Below, in pieces: positions 46,652-55,323 of a stretch of DNA of 64,000 bases. The stretch is taken from IMG/VR virus record IMGVR_UViG_3300037882_001257, positions 62,001 through 126,000 of that record; one strand, written 5' to 3'. The notes beneath the pieces are model-generated. The model saw only the letters and a program-made list of their open reading frames with translations. It was not told the DNA's origin and did no database searches. The stretch comes from a virus. Positions within the stretch are counted from its first letter, which is position 1; every line of letters starts with the position of its first letter. The position numbers and the translations under genes are program-made.

Positions 46652-47495
46652 CTTCTATCTTTCTTATGTGTGGTTTTAGATGGTTCCACGGCAGCCCATC
46701 TGCCATCTCTTGCACAGACCACTGAGTATATGCTAAATCATTAAAAAGAGGTGTGCGGTCAAAGTAGTTAAACCCTTCACCTAGGCTGGATATGTCGTGT
46801 GGGCAAAGCTCGAAGGCCATGCCGCCAGGGGAAAATACAGCGGTGGGTATTCCATGTCTAATAAACTCTATCAGGGCATTTGAATTCCACGCTATACAAG
46901 AAGTGCTATTTTTAAGAGCATCTTCTATTTTGGTATTTTTCACTTGCCGACCGAGATTAGTGTTTGGGTGGTTCAAATACACGTACCCCTGAGTTAATCT
47001 CGGAATTATATCAGTGTGGAACCACTGCTCTATGTTAAAATTCTGAGAAGTCACACCATTAGGGTTTTGGCCTATTAGCACCACATTTTTAATTGACGCT
47101 TCTCTCCACGGATGTATAGGTAAAGACAGTTTCAAAAATCTATCACTGGGCATACCACTATTGTAATACTTGCCGTAATTTTTGATACAGTCAAAACCAA
47201 TCTGATAGTAATTCTTCTCTAGCTCAAATTTATCAAAGCGCATACATCCAGCATCAATATAGATAATGCGTTTTTTAGCCCTGCGAGCCTCGTGGTGGAT
47301 AGCCAAACGAAATGCAGCAGTTGGAGACGGATAGCATATGCAAATCAGAACATCTTGCTCTTGGATATATGTAATATCTTGAGCGCTTATTAAATGCCGT
47401 ACTTCATCCCCTTGTGCTATTACCCCGTGGCTAAATGCCTCTATGATACGTTGAGAGTCTGCGCCCCCCTTAGTATGACAGATACCAACTTTCAT
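46617..47495 (-). CDS. Capsule-type glycosyltransferase (KpsC/KpsS-like)
   Basis: The second half has SCIAWNSNALIEFIRHGIPTAVFSPGG. This matches the NS-x-x-x-EAL-x-x-GxPV pattern of the donor-binding site in KpsS/KpsC-type Kdo transferases. Together with the KdsB-like enzyme it suggests Kdo-type sugars. 292 residues. Confidence 0.65.
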   Translation of the reverse strand: MKVGICHTKGGADSQRIIEAFSHGVIAQGDEVRHLISAQDITYIQEQDVLICICYPSPTAAFRLAIHHEARRAKKRIIYIDAGCMRFDKFELEKNYYQIGFDCIKNYGKYYNSGMPSDRFLKLSLPIHPWREASIKNVVLIGQNPNGVTSQNFNIEQWFHTDIIPRLTQGYVYLNHPNTNLGRQVKNTKIEDALKNSTSCIAWNSNALIEFIRHGIPTAVFSPGGMAFELCPHDISSLGEGFNYFDRTPLFNDLAYTQWSVQEMADGLPWNHLKPHIRKIEDVDYSNCFLSQ

Positions 47496-49228
47496 TTTTG
47501 GAAAATCTTCCTGTAGTATTCTACAGTTTTTTGTAAATCTTGCTCAAAAGACGACGAGTATTGAAATCCCATAGCTGATAATTTTGTGTCTACCATGCTA
47601 TATCTTAGGTCGTGCCCCGGTCGGCTACTATGAAAATCGACCATCTTACATTTAAATGGTAAGTCTAAACACGCTGCGATTAGATTTACCAATTCAAGAT
47701 TGGTGATTTCTCTTTCCTCTAGAACATTGTACTTTTCATGCTTAACACCGTTGCTCATTAAGAAGGTTAAAGCCTCAGCGAGCCTGCCAGCATAGGTATA
47801 GTGACGAGAACCAGAAACAGTTTTTGTCTTATCAGAATGAACTAAGACTGGTTCCCCTAGGAGAATTTTTTTAACTGTATCAGGAACAAATTTTTCAATC
47901 CTTTGTCTTTCTCCAAAAATGTTCATAGTATGAACTATAGAAATATTCATATTGTATGTAGTTGAATATGCTAAACAAATTTCTTCGGCGGCGGCTTTTG
48001 AAGCGGCATATGGATTAGGAGAGTTGTAGCGGTCCCACTCCTTGTAATCGTAACCATCGTAAGCAGGGCCAAATACCTCAGCGGTTGACACATGAATCAA
48101 CTTTGCCTGTTCTTGGTTTCTGCGACAATATTCAAGAAGATGGGTTATTCCTAAAACATTACTACGTATAGCATCTAACGGGCGTCGTATAGATTCGTTA
48201 ACATTGGTAAATGCAGCTAAATTAATAACACAATCTATCTTACCAATACTAACTCTCTCTGCACTAGTAAACTTGTGGCTTAAATCCTTAACTAGTATCT
48301 TTACTCTAGAATTATTAATCGCGCCTATTTCATTAAGGTTAGACGTATTTTCTTTGACTATCAAACAAAGATTGTGAGATGTGTTTTTCAATAAATATTC
48401 AACTAAATGAGTACCAACAAGGCCGTTAGCCCCAGTGATTAAAATAGATTTCGGATGATGTGGGACGACATTGTACTTAACAATGTGAGAGCCTTTTTCG
48501 TGTTCTATAAACTTACCGAATGGGCCATCGCAAATCACATGCCCACCACTCCTTACAATATGTCTCTTTGACACTAAATCAATGTCATTATATCTATTTT
48601 TTTGCAAAAAGTGTGAAAAAATGAAACTATCATCCCACCTATCATAGTTACGAAAAGCACCAGATTCAAAACACTCAAAAACATCCTGTAAGAATCTATT
48701 AGCCGATGGCTTGCTCATATCAAAACACACGACGCCGGCCTCGACGCCCATTCCGTTGTTACGGCGATACGTCCCTGTATGATGAGCAATAGACTTGCCT
48801 TTCATAATGAGTTTGACTTGGGTGGTGGTCAACCTCTTAGTGAAATAACAATCGCAATCTAGTAGAATTACATAACCCTTGGGGTTTACCGATGTTATAC
48901 ACTGTTGAAGAGTGGCTACCTTACGAAACCAGCGCGCGGCCTGCCTTCTGTATTTATCAAATTTATTACCATTAGTATATGAATATACAGCCGTACCACC
49001 GTATTCCACAGGAATAATATCTGCGTTATTCTTGCACCAGTCTTGAAACCACTTGTATGACAATATATCTGAGACCGCTGCAAAATCATATGTTTCTTCT
49101 ATTGGAGAGGTGAGATTCTCTCCCCCTATGAAAATTTCACCGTCTACATTAAACTCACCAAAAGAGTCTAGCAGTCTTTTACCGGTTGCTTCATACAGCT
49201 TTTGGTTGAAAGTGGTAACAAACAACAT
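47492..49228 (-). CDS. Glycosyltransferase-SDR epimerase fusion
   Basis: Residues 1-260 look like a glycosyltransferase (YVILLDCDCYF as DxD, AHHTGTYRRNNGMGVEAGVVCFD). Residues 262-578 are an SDR nucleotide-sugar enzyme (ILITGANGLVGTHLVEYL, HVSTAEVFG, NPYAASKAAAEE). The C-terminal half resembles the 44951 protein. The fusion joins sugar modification and transfer in one chain. Confidence 0.85.
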   Translation of the reverse strand: MLFVTTFNQKLYEATGKRLLDSFGEFNVDGEIFIGGENLTSPIEETYDFAAVSDILSYKWFQDWCKNNADIIPVEYGGTAVYSYTNGNKFDKYRRQAARWFRKVATLQQCITSVNPKGYVILLDCDCYFTKRLTTTQVKLIMKGKSIAHHTGTYRRNNGMGVEAGVVCFDMSKPSANRFLQDVFECFESGAFRNYDRWDDSFIFSHFLQKNRYNDIDLVSKRHIVRSGGHVICDGPFGKFIEHEKGSHIVKYNVVPHHPKSILITGANGLVGTHLVEYLLKNTSHNLCLIVKENTSNLNEIGAINNSRVKILVKDLSHKFTSAERVSIGKIDCVINLAAFTNVNESIRRPLDAIRSNVLGITHLLEYCRRNQEQAKLIHVSTAEVFGPAYDGYDYKEWDRYNSPNPYAASKAAAEEICLAYSTTYNMNISIVHTMNIFGERQRIEKFVPDTVKKILLGEPVLVHSDKTKTVSGSRHYTYAGRLAEALTFLMSNGVKHEKYNVLEEREITNLELVNLIAACLDLPFKCKMVDFHSSRPGHDLRYSMVDTKLSAMGFQYSSSFEQDLQKTVEYYRKIFQK

Positions 49229-49911
49229 TAGTAATCAAGGCCCATTTCTTTTGCTGTATCAACCCATTCTTTAGCGTAATCACAATTTTGGTGATTTTTA
49301 AACCAAGCTCCACCATTAGTATAGTGAATTACATTTGGTAGTTGAGTGGGCTTCTCATACTCACCCTCAAGCCAATTCCACGTTATCGGCAGCCACCCAA
49401 TCTCTTCGTCTCGAAGCCACTGAAACTGATGTAGCTCAGCCCCAGACGCTTCGTTACAATGATTCAACGTCAACTGAGCATTAGATGGATGACCACAATT
49501 CCACAGAATAAAACTCGACCAGTTTTTACGTGGGAACGCTTGCTGCACCTGCCCGTCCATCTTTATAGTATGTCTAGGAACGTAGTCGTGCTGTACTACG
49601 TGGATGGCTTTATCTGGTTGAGCATAAGCATAAGACAGTAACTCTTCAACATCTGTATTAAACAGCATGTCGCAGTCACAAAATAGGGCTATACCCTGGT
49701 ATTTCATCATCCAGGGCACCATAAATCTCGTAAACGCAAACTCTGTAGCAACCTGTTCATCCGTTGGCCGAGTGTACAGATTCAGCTTTCTAAGAAACTG
49801 CTGTTTTAGAGGTCTTATGCGCACCTTAGAATTGTATTTACGAATAGAATATTCACATACTTTATACGCATCTTGTTCACGAGAATCCCAACCAATGAAT
49901 ACGTCTAGCAT
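49228..49911 (-). CDS. Glycosyltransferase, GT8-like
   Basis: DVFIGWDSREQDAY at the start and ALFCDCDMLFNTDV (DxD) in the middle match a GT8-like phage/bacterial family, with a C-terminal NVIHYTNGGAWF. 227 residues. First gene of the glycan island. Confidence 0.85.
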   Translation of the reverse strand: MLDVFIGWDSREQDAYKVCEYSIRKYNSKVRIRPLKQQFLRKLNLYTRPTDEQVATEFAFTRFMVPWMMKYQGIALFCDCDMLFNTDVEELLSYAYAQPDKAIHVVQHDYVPRHTIKMDGQVQQAFPRKNWSSFILWNCGHPSNAQLTLNHCNEASGAELHQFQWLRDEEIGWLPITWNWLEGEYEKPTQLPNVIHYTNGGAWFKNHQNCDYAKEWVDTAKEMGLDY

Positions 49912-49955
49912 AGTATAATCTCCGAGGGGTTTTACGGAGTATTATACACTGGACC

Positions 49956-49984
49956 AACAAAAAAACCTGCCAAAAGGCAGGTTT
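49956..49984 (-). terminator. Rho-independent terminator after tmRNA
   Basis: A 9-bp AAACCTGCC/GGCAGGTTT hairpin with a 4-base loop is followed by seven U on the minus strand. It ends the tmRNA transcript. Confidence 0.9.
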
Positions 49985-49986
49985 AG

Positions 49987-50333
49987 TGGAGATGGGCATA
50001 TTGAAATGCCGTCCTAATTGTTATCCGCGACAGCTTCTACATACTTAGGTCGCTTATTTTAAGCGGGCGACCTCGCTGATATGTCTCTCCATAAGTCTCC
50101 CGCACTTAATTTAGGCAACAAGTGCAGCTTCGATTGCGTTCTCGGTTACTGCGTAGGTGTAACCAACCTTGTCGGCATTGAAAGCCCCGACATAGCTTTG
50201 CGCCAAGGCGCGGGTGCGGCTTAGTAGACCGCTTACTTCGTTCTCATTTGCATTTGAACTGTTTTGGCTTTTACGTGGCTCCGCACGGTATGCGACTATT
50301 GTTTCAAATAATCAGTCGAAACCTGTCACCCCC
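49987..50333 (-). ncRNA. ssrA: tmRNA (ssrA) with unusually long putative tag frame
   Basis: The 347-base RNA starts GGGGGTGACAGGTTTCGACT and ends in CATCTCC-A, which pairs with the 5' end as a tRNA-like acceptor; the T arm is GGCAT/ATGCC with loop TTCAAT. A resume codon GCA at 50251 starts ANENEVSG..., and the frame runs 46 codons to TAA at 50111, ending AALVA. Both ends look like tmRNA tags (ANDEN...ALAA), but usual tags have 8-35 residues. A pseudoknot (AAAGC/GCTTT with GTCGG/CCGAC) lies inside the frame. Confidence 0.85.
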
Positions 50334-50338
50334 ATATT

Positions 50339-50545
50339 CTAATATACACCGCTTTCTGCCAATTCCTCTAGTGAGACATATTCAGGGTCGGCCGGATACA
50401 TTTCGCCATACATAGTAACAGCCAATTCAGCGAATGTAGCCAAAGCGAGAACACCAGATTCTAGCCCTATTTCGTTCTCCGTAAAGAACTTGGCAATCAT
50501 ATCGAACAATTCCTGCTGCTGTTCTTCAGTTAGATTCTTACTCAT
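50339..50545 (-). CDS. Small acidic helical protein
   Basis: ATG 50545 gives 68 acidic, helical residues (MSKNLTEEQQQELFDMIAKF...). It ends 6 bases before the tmRNA 5' end. Unknown role. Confidence 0.55.
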   Translation of the reverse strand: MSKNLTEEQQQELFDMIAKFFTENEIGLESGVLALATFAELAVTMYGEMYPADPEYVSLEELAESGVY

Positions 50546-51107
50546 TCCAAAATACCTTTCTAAAGTCGATAAACCTCCAACGCTCTGAACCAGGAAACGC
50601 CTCATCGTAACAAACTTTGAGGATATAAGAATGTACGGACTCCCAATCCGAAAACATCATTTCGTCTGAAATTCCCATGCCAAAAATAAAATTTGGAATA
50701 GCGGCCTTACCCTGTTTGCAACATATAATGAGTGGTTTATGCTCTAGGCAGGCATAAGTCTGCTCGGCATAAGACCCGCACATATGAACGTCTTTATCTA
50801 TGAACAGGATTACCGCACTACACAGGTCAATAAGATGGAGGTCTTGTCCAACTATTCTCTTAGCTAACTTCTTTACTGCGTCAAAGTCCCCTAGTTGCTT
50901 TAACCTGCTGATTTCCTCGTAGTATTTATCGTTTTCATTTAGTGCATTTATCACTGGATTGTCACAGGGGTTTAAGACACCTATGCCAAGCCTCTTCAAA
51001 AACTTAGATGTATCTCCACGCCAGCCCTGACCCCTATCAGGGGAGTCATCCATTGGTCCCGCAAGATAAATTAGATGGCCGCTAAGCCTATGTATTCCAC
51101 TCATCAT
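50538..51107 (-). CDS. Nucleoside 2-deoxyribosyltransferase-like protein
   Basis: LIYLAGPMDDSPDRGQGWR and later CGSYAEQTYACLEHKPLI match the loop and E-containing helix of the nucleoside deoxyribosyltransferase/DUF4406 fold. 189 residues. Likely cleaves or exchanges nucleotide N-glycosidic bonds; substrate unknown. Confidence 0.7.
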   Translation of the reverse strand: MMSGIHRLSGHLIYLAGPMDDSPDRGQGWRGDTSKFLKRLGIGVLNPCDNPVINALNENDKYYEEISRLKQLGDFDAVKKLAKRIVGQDLHLIDLCSAVILFIDKDVHMCGSYAEQTYACLEHKPLIICCKQGKAAIPNFIFGMGISDEMMFSDWESVHSYILKVCYDEAFPGSERWRFIDFRKVFWNE

Positions 51108-51211
51108 CCCAGAAAATACTCCATTAGTGACTTAGCTGGCTTAATAGTTCCCTTTTGGTAGAGTCCAATTAAGCAACCTAAGATGAAACACACTGTTAGG
51201 ACTACTGACAT
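51104..51211 (-). CDS. Very small membrane protein
   Basis: A 35-residue frame from ATG 51211 has one hydrophobic helix (VVLTVCFILGCLIGLY). It overlaps both neighbours, supporting translation. Confidence 0.45.
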   Translation of the reverse strand: MSVVLTVCFILGCLIGLYQKGTIKPAKSLMEYFLG

Positions 51212-51384
51212 TTTTGCAGTTCCGATTCTTTGTAAGGAAGAGTGGTTTCAAACCGACAATGAGCCGTGACCGGAAAACGAACCCACCAGTCATAACTAGA
51301 GCTTTCAAAAGGCTTCTCAATAATACCTACAAAAACCCCCTGAGTATCTGGTTTGACCACCTTAACAATGTCACCCTTATTCAT
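51202..51384 (-). CDS. SH3/KOW-like small protein
   Basis: ATG 51384 follows GGAAGG. MNKGDIVKVVKPDTQGVFVGIIEKP is the SH3/KOW-type start. 60 residues. Confidence 0.55.
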   Translation of the reverse strand: MNKGDIVKVVKPDTQGVFVGIIEKPFESSSYDWWVRFPVTAHCRFETTLPYKESELQKCQ

Positions 51385-51850
51385 CTGCTGCCCTTCCAAT
51401 CAATCTAATCTTATGAGGTCGTCTGATAATGCCGGTCTTAGGAGAAAGCCCCGGCTTACCCATGTATATAAATGATAAGCCAGCGTCTACCTTTTCACCC
51501 TTTAATTTGTATCCATAGGCATAGAACCCGTCCGCAAGCACGGAAGAAACCATGAAAAATCCCGAATACCCCATTGGAATCTTGAAGCCCTTCGGCTTGA
51601 AGCTAGTATCGCCCTCTGCACCGTGGTCCTGCTCACACTCCCAATGAGGACCACCGACTTGTAGCACCTTCACCCTGTCTCCGCGCCGCAGGCTTTTCCA
51701 GTCTACTTGCTGGCCCTTTTCCTTCTTAAATATCTTGTGCTTAAACTCGAACTCATGTTTGCATTTTGCATTTGGGCAGAGTTTAGCCCTTGGCCCAGTC
51801 ACCCTGTGGCACTTAGGACACTCTTTCTGGCCTCGTTTGAGCTTTTTCAT
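51377..51850 (-). CDS. Zinc-ribbon plus beta-domain protein
   Basis: CPKCHRVTGPRAKLCPNAKC at the N-terminus is a zinc ribbon; a basic stretch and an SH3-like region (GDRVKVLQVGG) follow. 157 residues. Perhaps nucleic-acid-binding. Confidence 0.65.
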   Translation of the reverse strand: MKKLKRGQKECPKCHRVTGPRAKLCPNAKCKHEFEFKHKIFKKEKGQQVDWKSLRRGDRVKVLQVGGPHWECEQDHGAEGDTSFKPKGFKIPMGYSGFFMVSSVLADGFYAYGYKLKGEKVDAGLSFIYMGKPGLSPKTGIIRRPHKIRLIGRAADE

Positions 51851-51856
51851 TAGGTT

Positions 51857-52339
51857 TTAGGTCGCCTTTAATGTGCCAACTAGATTAAACTTACAACTTT
51901 CCAAGCCTGTGCCCCAAAGTTGATGAGTGACTAACGACACTAGACGATTTCGGCACTCCCCAACCTCTTTCACGACTAATAGCGGCTTGTTGGTCCATTC
52001 CACAAACGGAGCATGAGAGCATACAACCACATCCCCAGGATTACAGTTTGCAATCAGCACGTCAATCGGATTTCCGATTATTTCAAATTTAGTAACCACT
52101 TTCTTCTCCATGTTATGTATCTTATCGTGACATGTTCTACACACTAAATCACACTTAGCAATCTCAGCCTTGAGTTGTTTGACTGTCTTATTACCACCAT
52201 TCTGACCAATAGTAAACTTCTTTTGAGTGGGGTCTCGATGGTGAAAAGTTAGATTGTCAAAAGTACCACAGTGCAAACAAGATACACCTGATTTGTAACT
52301 ATGGATAATAGCGTGATTGCGAACACTTCTTTTCGTCAT
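51857..52339 (-). CDS. HNH-domain protein with extra C-terminal domain
   Basis: The first half has CLHCGTFDNLTFHHRDP and CDLVCRTCHDKIH, the HNH fold. A second part (about 85-160) is beta-rich (VVVCSHAPF, PLLVVKEVG) and not typical of homing enzymes. It may be an endonuclease gene fused to, or inserted in, another gene. Confidence 0.75.
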   Translation of the reverse strand: MTKRSVRNHAIIHSYKSGVSCLHCGTFDNLTFHHRDPTQKKFTIGQNGGNKTVKQLKAEIAKCDLVCRTCHDKIHNMEKKVVTKFEIIGNPIDVLIANCNPGDVVVCSHAPFVEWTNKPLLVVKEVGECRNRLVSLVTHQLWGTGLESCKFNLVGTLKAT

Positions 52340-53217
52340 GCGAGTATGCGTCCATTACCAGTCTTTAGTATCATCTTTTTACGCAACAGAAAAGGCTCAA
52401 TTTGTTCCTCGATAGTCTCCTCGCTAATGTTGATAGTTCTGGATATGGTCTTAATCCCGACCGGCTGACGCTTGTACTGCTTAAGCACATCCATATACAT
52501 CTTGTCTTGCTTAGTTAAGCCGTCAGGCTCGACACCCGACATTTTCATCGCCTCGCACACAATAGCATCAGTAATGGTCTTTTGACCGGCAAAATCCCGC
52601 ACCCATTGCAGGTATGCGTTCGCCACTCTAGGAGTTCCCCTACTCGCTTGTGCCAGTCTTACGAAAGCATTAGGGTCATACTTTAGACCAAGACTAATAG
52701 CAGACTTCTTCAAGATTAAGAACAGGTCTAAGTCACTATACAGTTCCAGGTTGTACTTCAATACGAATCGGTCTCTGAAAGGGGCACTTAATGCACCAGT
52801 GTTAGTCGTCGCTCCAATCAATGTGAACGGAGATAGCTCAAAGGACATATCTTCGTCCTGGTCCATGCAAACGGTGAAGTCCTCCATAACTGGATACAGG
52901 AACTCTTCGACTATTTTGGTGCATCGGTGGATTTCGTCTATGAATAGTATACTCTTGTGAGTAGTCCGCATCAAGTACGGCAGCAATTTTTTCAAGGACC
53001 GAACATTCGCCCCGTTCGCCACTTGAATTGGAACCTCAAGCTCGTTAGCCATTGCCAGAGCGATTGAAGTCTTACCAATCCCAGGAGGGCCGCCAAGAAT
53101 GGCGTGAGGGAGCGCCTCACCCCTCTCTTTGGCTGCGTCAATAGAAATTTTCAGTCGATGAATAACTTCCGTTTGCCCAATAAGGTCACACAGTTTCGTT
53201 GGTCGTAGGACGTTCAT
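52336..53217 (-). CDS. RuvB-like Holliday-junction branch migration helicase
   Basis: LCDLIGQTEVIHRL starts the AAA+ module; GGPPGIGKTS is Walker A, ILFIDEIHR Walker B, FTLIGATTNTG sensor 1 and RGTPRVAN the sensor-2 arginine region. 293 residues with a C-terminal winged-helix part. It would drive branch migration in phage recombination. Confidence 0.9.
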   Translation of the reverse strand: MNVLRPTKLCDLIGQTEVIHRLKISIDAAKERGEALPHAILGGPPGIGKTSIALAMANELEVPIQVANGANVRSLKKLLPYLMRTTHKSILFIDEIHRCTKIVEEFLYPVMEDFTVCMDQDEDMSFELSPFTLIGATTNTGALSAPFRDRFVLKYNLELYSDLDLFLILKKSAISLGLKYDPNAFVRLAQASRGTPRVANAYLQWVRDFAGQKTITDAIVCEAMKMSGVEPDGLTKQDKMYMDVLKQYKRQPVGIKTISRTINISEETIEEQIEPFLLRKKMILKTGNGRILA

Positions 53218-54076
53218 CTTGTGATTCCCTTAGTGAGTTCTGGAAGAACTCTTTGGTAAGTTTAGCCGTTTGTCGGCCAATAGCCTTTTCCACTTCATAA
53301 GAAGTGACTATTTCGCCAATAGCTTCCTTGTGAACATCATCAATCATGGCTCTGATGATATTCGGCATGTCAGACATAGATGGGTCAGTCATCTTACTAA
53401 GGATATGGTCTAAGCGTTGCTTAGTAACCCATTCCAAAGCAATAGACTCTGCATCCGTCAAGACTTGCTGCTGCTCTAACGAGACAACTTTTCTAGCAGT
53501 ATTGGTCTCTTGGAATTCCACACCTTTATGCTTGCAGATTACTCTGCTGCCATTGCTGGTGATAAACTCCATAACTGGACGAAGAACGACACCTTCTCGT
53601 TTGTGTCCCTCGCCCATGCCGTTGCGTATAGCCTGAACAGAATCTCGGTCTCGCTCGGCGTCGAGAGCATCTAAGTCCGTTGGAACCAGCTTATAGTCTA
53701 CAAACTCAAGACTACACTGTTCGACAAACTTAGCAGCGTCAGGCACTCTCAACCACACATCACCTATCTTAACATCGAACGCCACGAAGCGCAAGTCCGG
53801 GCCGTAGGCTTTTCCCATTTTGAGAATCTTGCCGCCGTAGGCTTCGCCATAGATAGTAACATCGCCTACGTCTTTGAGCTTGGCGATTAGTTGCTCGTTG
53901 TCCTCAAACAGCTTCACAAACTGTTCGTGCTTGCACCCACCCGCAAAAAAAGTTATTCGGTCAATATCGCAAGAAATATGAGCAGAAGTCCCATGCACCT
54001 TCTCAAGTGCATAACACTCTTTGAATGCTAGAATAGTTTGGTCTTTGTATAGATTTGGAATACTTAGATAACCCAC
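53186..54076 (-). CDS. RNA ligase, Rnl2-like (GTG start)
   Basis: A GTG at 54076 follows GGAG and lies next to the upstream stop. EKVHGTSAHI holds the nucleophile (K26, KxHGT). TIYGEAYGG (motif III), KREGVVLRP (IV) and ICKHKG (V) follow. 296 residues. A second RNA ligase besides the Rnl1 type, probably sealing nicks in duplex RNA. Confidence 0.8.
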   Translation of the reverse strand: MGYLSIPNLYKDQTILAFKECYALEKVHGTSAHISCDIDRITFFAGGCKHEQFVKLFEDNEQLIAKLKDVGDVTIYGEAYGGKILKMGKAYGPDLRFVAFDVKIGDVWLRVPDAAKFVEQCSLEFVDYKLVPTDLDALDAERDRDSVQAIRNGMGEGHKREGVVLRPVMEFITSNGSRVICKHKGVEFQETNTARKVVSLEQQQVLTDAESIALEWVTKQRLDHILSKMTDPSMSDMPNIIRAMIDDVHKEAIGEIVTSYEVEKAIGRQTAKLTKEFFQNSLRESQDERPTTNETV

Positions 54077-54077
54077 T

Positions 54078-54713
54078 TTATTTCTCCTTTGTCCAAGCCC
54101 AATCATTAGACTGGACGCTTTCTTTAATTTTCGTTCCTACTTCTAGTGCAGGAACCCGTTTTAATAGGTTCCGCGTTTTCTCATATGACAGAGCATAAAA
54201 CAGACCAACAGCTTGCTCACCAATACGAGGCTCCATAGACAAAAACATATCTTTCTCTCTCGGAGAGACATAGACTTCTGATGCCTTTCCTAAGTAGTAC
54301 GATTTTGCTCGGTCTGTTTCCTCAGTCATAGCAATGCCTTCCAATAGCCATAGAGGTATCTCATTTATTCCCACTTCCTCAGAAAACACCGCATGATTCA
54401 ATTCGTGAGGTAGAATGTCCATATATATGTTGTCATATGGACTCTCTGGCCCTTTCTTCAACACGATGGCAAACGGAGCTGGTTGAAAATGACTATATCC
54501 AAAACTGGTCTGGTCATAGATAAAAATCTTACACTTTCTTTTCCATTGGACGTGTTCCTTCCCGAACCATTTACGATAAGTCTGTGCTTTATAAGCCTCG
54601 GCTATGTGAGCAACATACTTAGATTCTGATTCAGTTCTACCCTTAACTATAAAGTTGTCGGTAGTATAGATTTGTCCACTCGCCATAAGTATGATTCCTA
54701 GAATCGTAGACAT
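54078..54713 (-). CDS. Putative zinc metallopeptidase (gluzincin-like)
   Basis: ILPHELNHAVF is an HExxH-type motif (HELNH), and LWLLEGIAM supplies the downstream Glu as in gluzincins/DUF1570-type peptidases. The N-terminus looks like a short signal peptide. 211 residues. It may act on the host envelope. Confidence 0.65.
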   Translation of the reverse strand: MSTILGIILMASGQIYTTDNFIVKGRTESESKYVAHIAEAYKAQTYRKWFGKEHVQWKRKCKIFIYDQTSFGYSHFQPAPFAIVLKKGPESPYDNIYMDILPHELNHAVFSEEVGINEIPLWLLEGIAMTEETDRAKSYYLGKASEVYVSPREKDMFLSMEPRIGEQAVGLFYALSYEKTRNLLKRVPALEVGTKIKESVQSNDWAWTKEK

Positions 54714-55075
54714 TAAATCCTCGCTATCGCCATCCGTAGTAAGTCCTTTCGAGATACTGTATCGGCAGAAGAAGCTATGGCTTCCATTATGGCTTGCTCA
54801 GCTTCGTCCTCATCATAACCCAATTTCTTCATGTGTCTAGTAAGCTCAAGTGCTACACTCTCGGCGGGCTTACTGGCCTTTATTAGATTGAACACGGGCG
54901 TTACCTTGATGTCTACTACGTGTTCTATAGTATGGGGCTTATCACAGCAGAAGAACTTGTAGCCCTCTACCTGAGCTTCCTTGCGTTCCATCCAGTAGAG
55001 TTGCCCGCACTCAGGGCATGGGTAAGCTAGTTGAACTTCCGCTCTGAGCGGTTTGACTAATGGTAGACTTCCCAT
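54713..55075 (-). CDS. Zinc-ribbon protein with RuvA-C-like helices
   Basis: CPECGQLYWMERKE and CCDK form a zinc ribbon. The C-terminal part (VALELTRHMKKLGYDEDEAEQAIMEA) resembles the RuvA domain III helix pair that contacts RuvB. The RuvB-like gene lies nearby. Inferred only from pattern. Confidence 0.5.
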   Translation of the reverse strand: MGSLPLVKPLRAEVQLAYPCPECGQLYWMERKEAQVEGYKFFCCDKPHTIEHVVDIKVTPVFNLIKASKPAESVALELTRHMKKLGYDEDEAEQAIMEAIASSADTVSRKDLLRMAIARI

Positions 55076-55251
55076 TCAATTTCTGCTTCCTCTATCCAAA
55101 TAGTACGATTGAAGCCTATTCTACAAATAGGTACTTTAGCCTTATGGGTCACATTACCGTCTGTATCTCTACGATGAATCATCACATAAAGATTTTCGTC
55201 GGGGTCGCCAAGAGCTTGAATCAACCCACTTAGCAACTCTCTCATCGTCAT
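55057..55251 (-). CDS. Hypothetical small protein
   Basis: ATG 55251 follows GAGGAG. 64 residues of mixed character. It overlaps the next gene by 19 bases. Confidence 0.55.
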   Translation of the reverse strand: MTMRELLSGLIQALGDPDENLYVMIHRRDTDGNVTHKAKVPICRIGFNRTIWIEEAEIEWEVYH

Positions 55252-55323
55252 GGACACTCCTCTAACTCAGACAGTGGAATATTATGAATAAAGACAGTGC
55301 CGGTGGGTGTACTTGCCCTCCCT

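Noticed and set aside
49941-49968. Promoter before the glycan island
   Set aside because: TATAAT exists, but the -35 region is only the T-run of the terminator. It may still be a weak or factor-dependent start.
50220-50251. A short tmRNA tag in another frame (ending MRTK)
   Set aside because: It has no degron-like end and no match to known tag starts, whereas the long frame matches at both ends.
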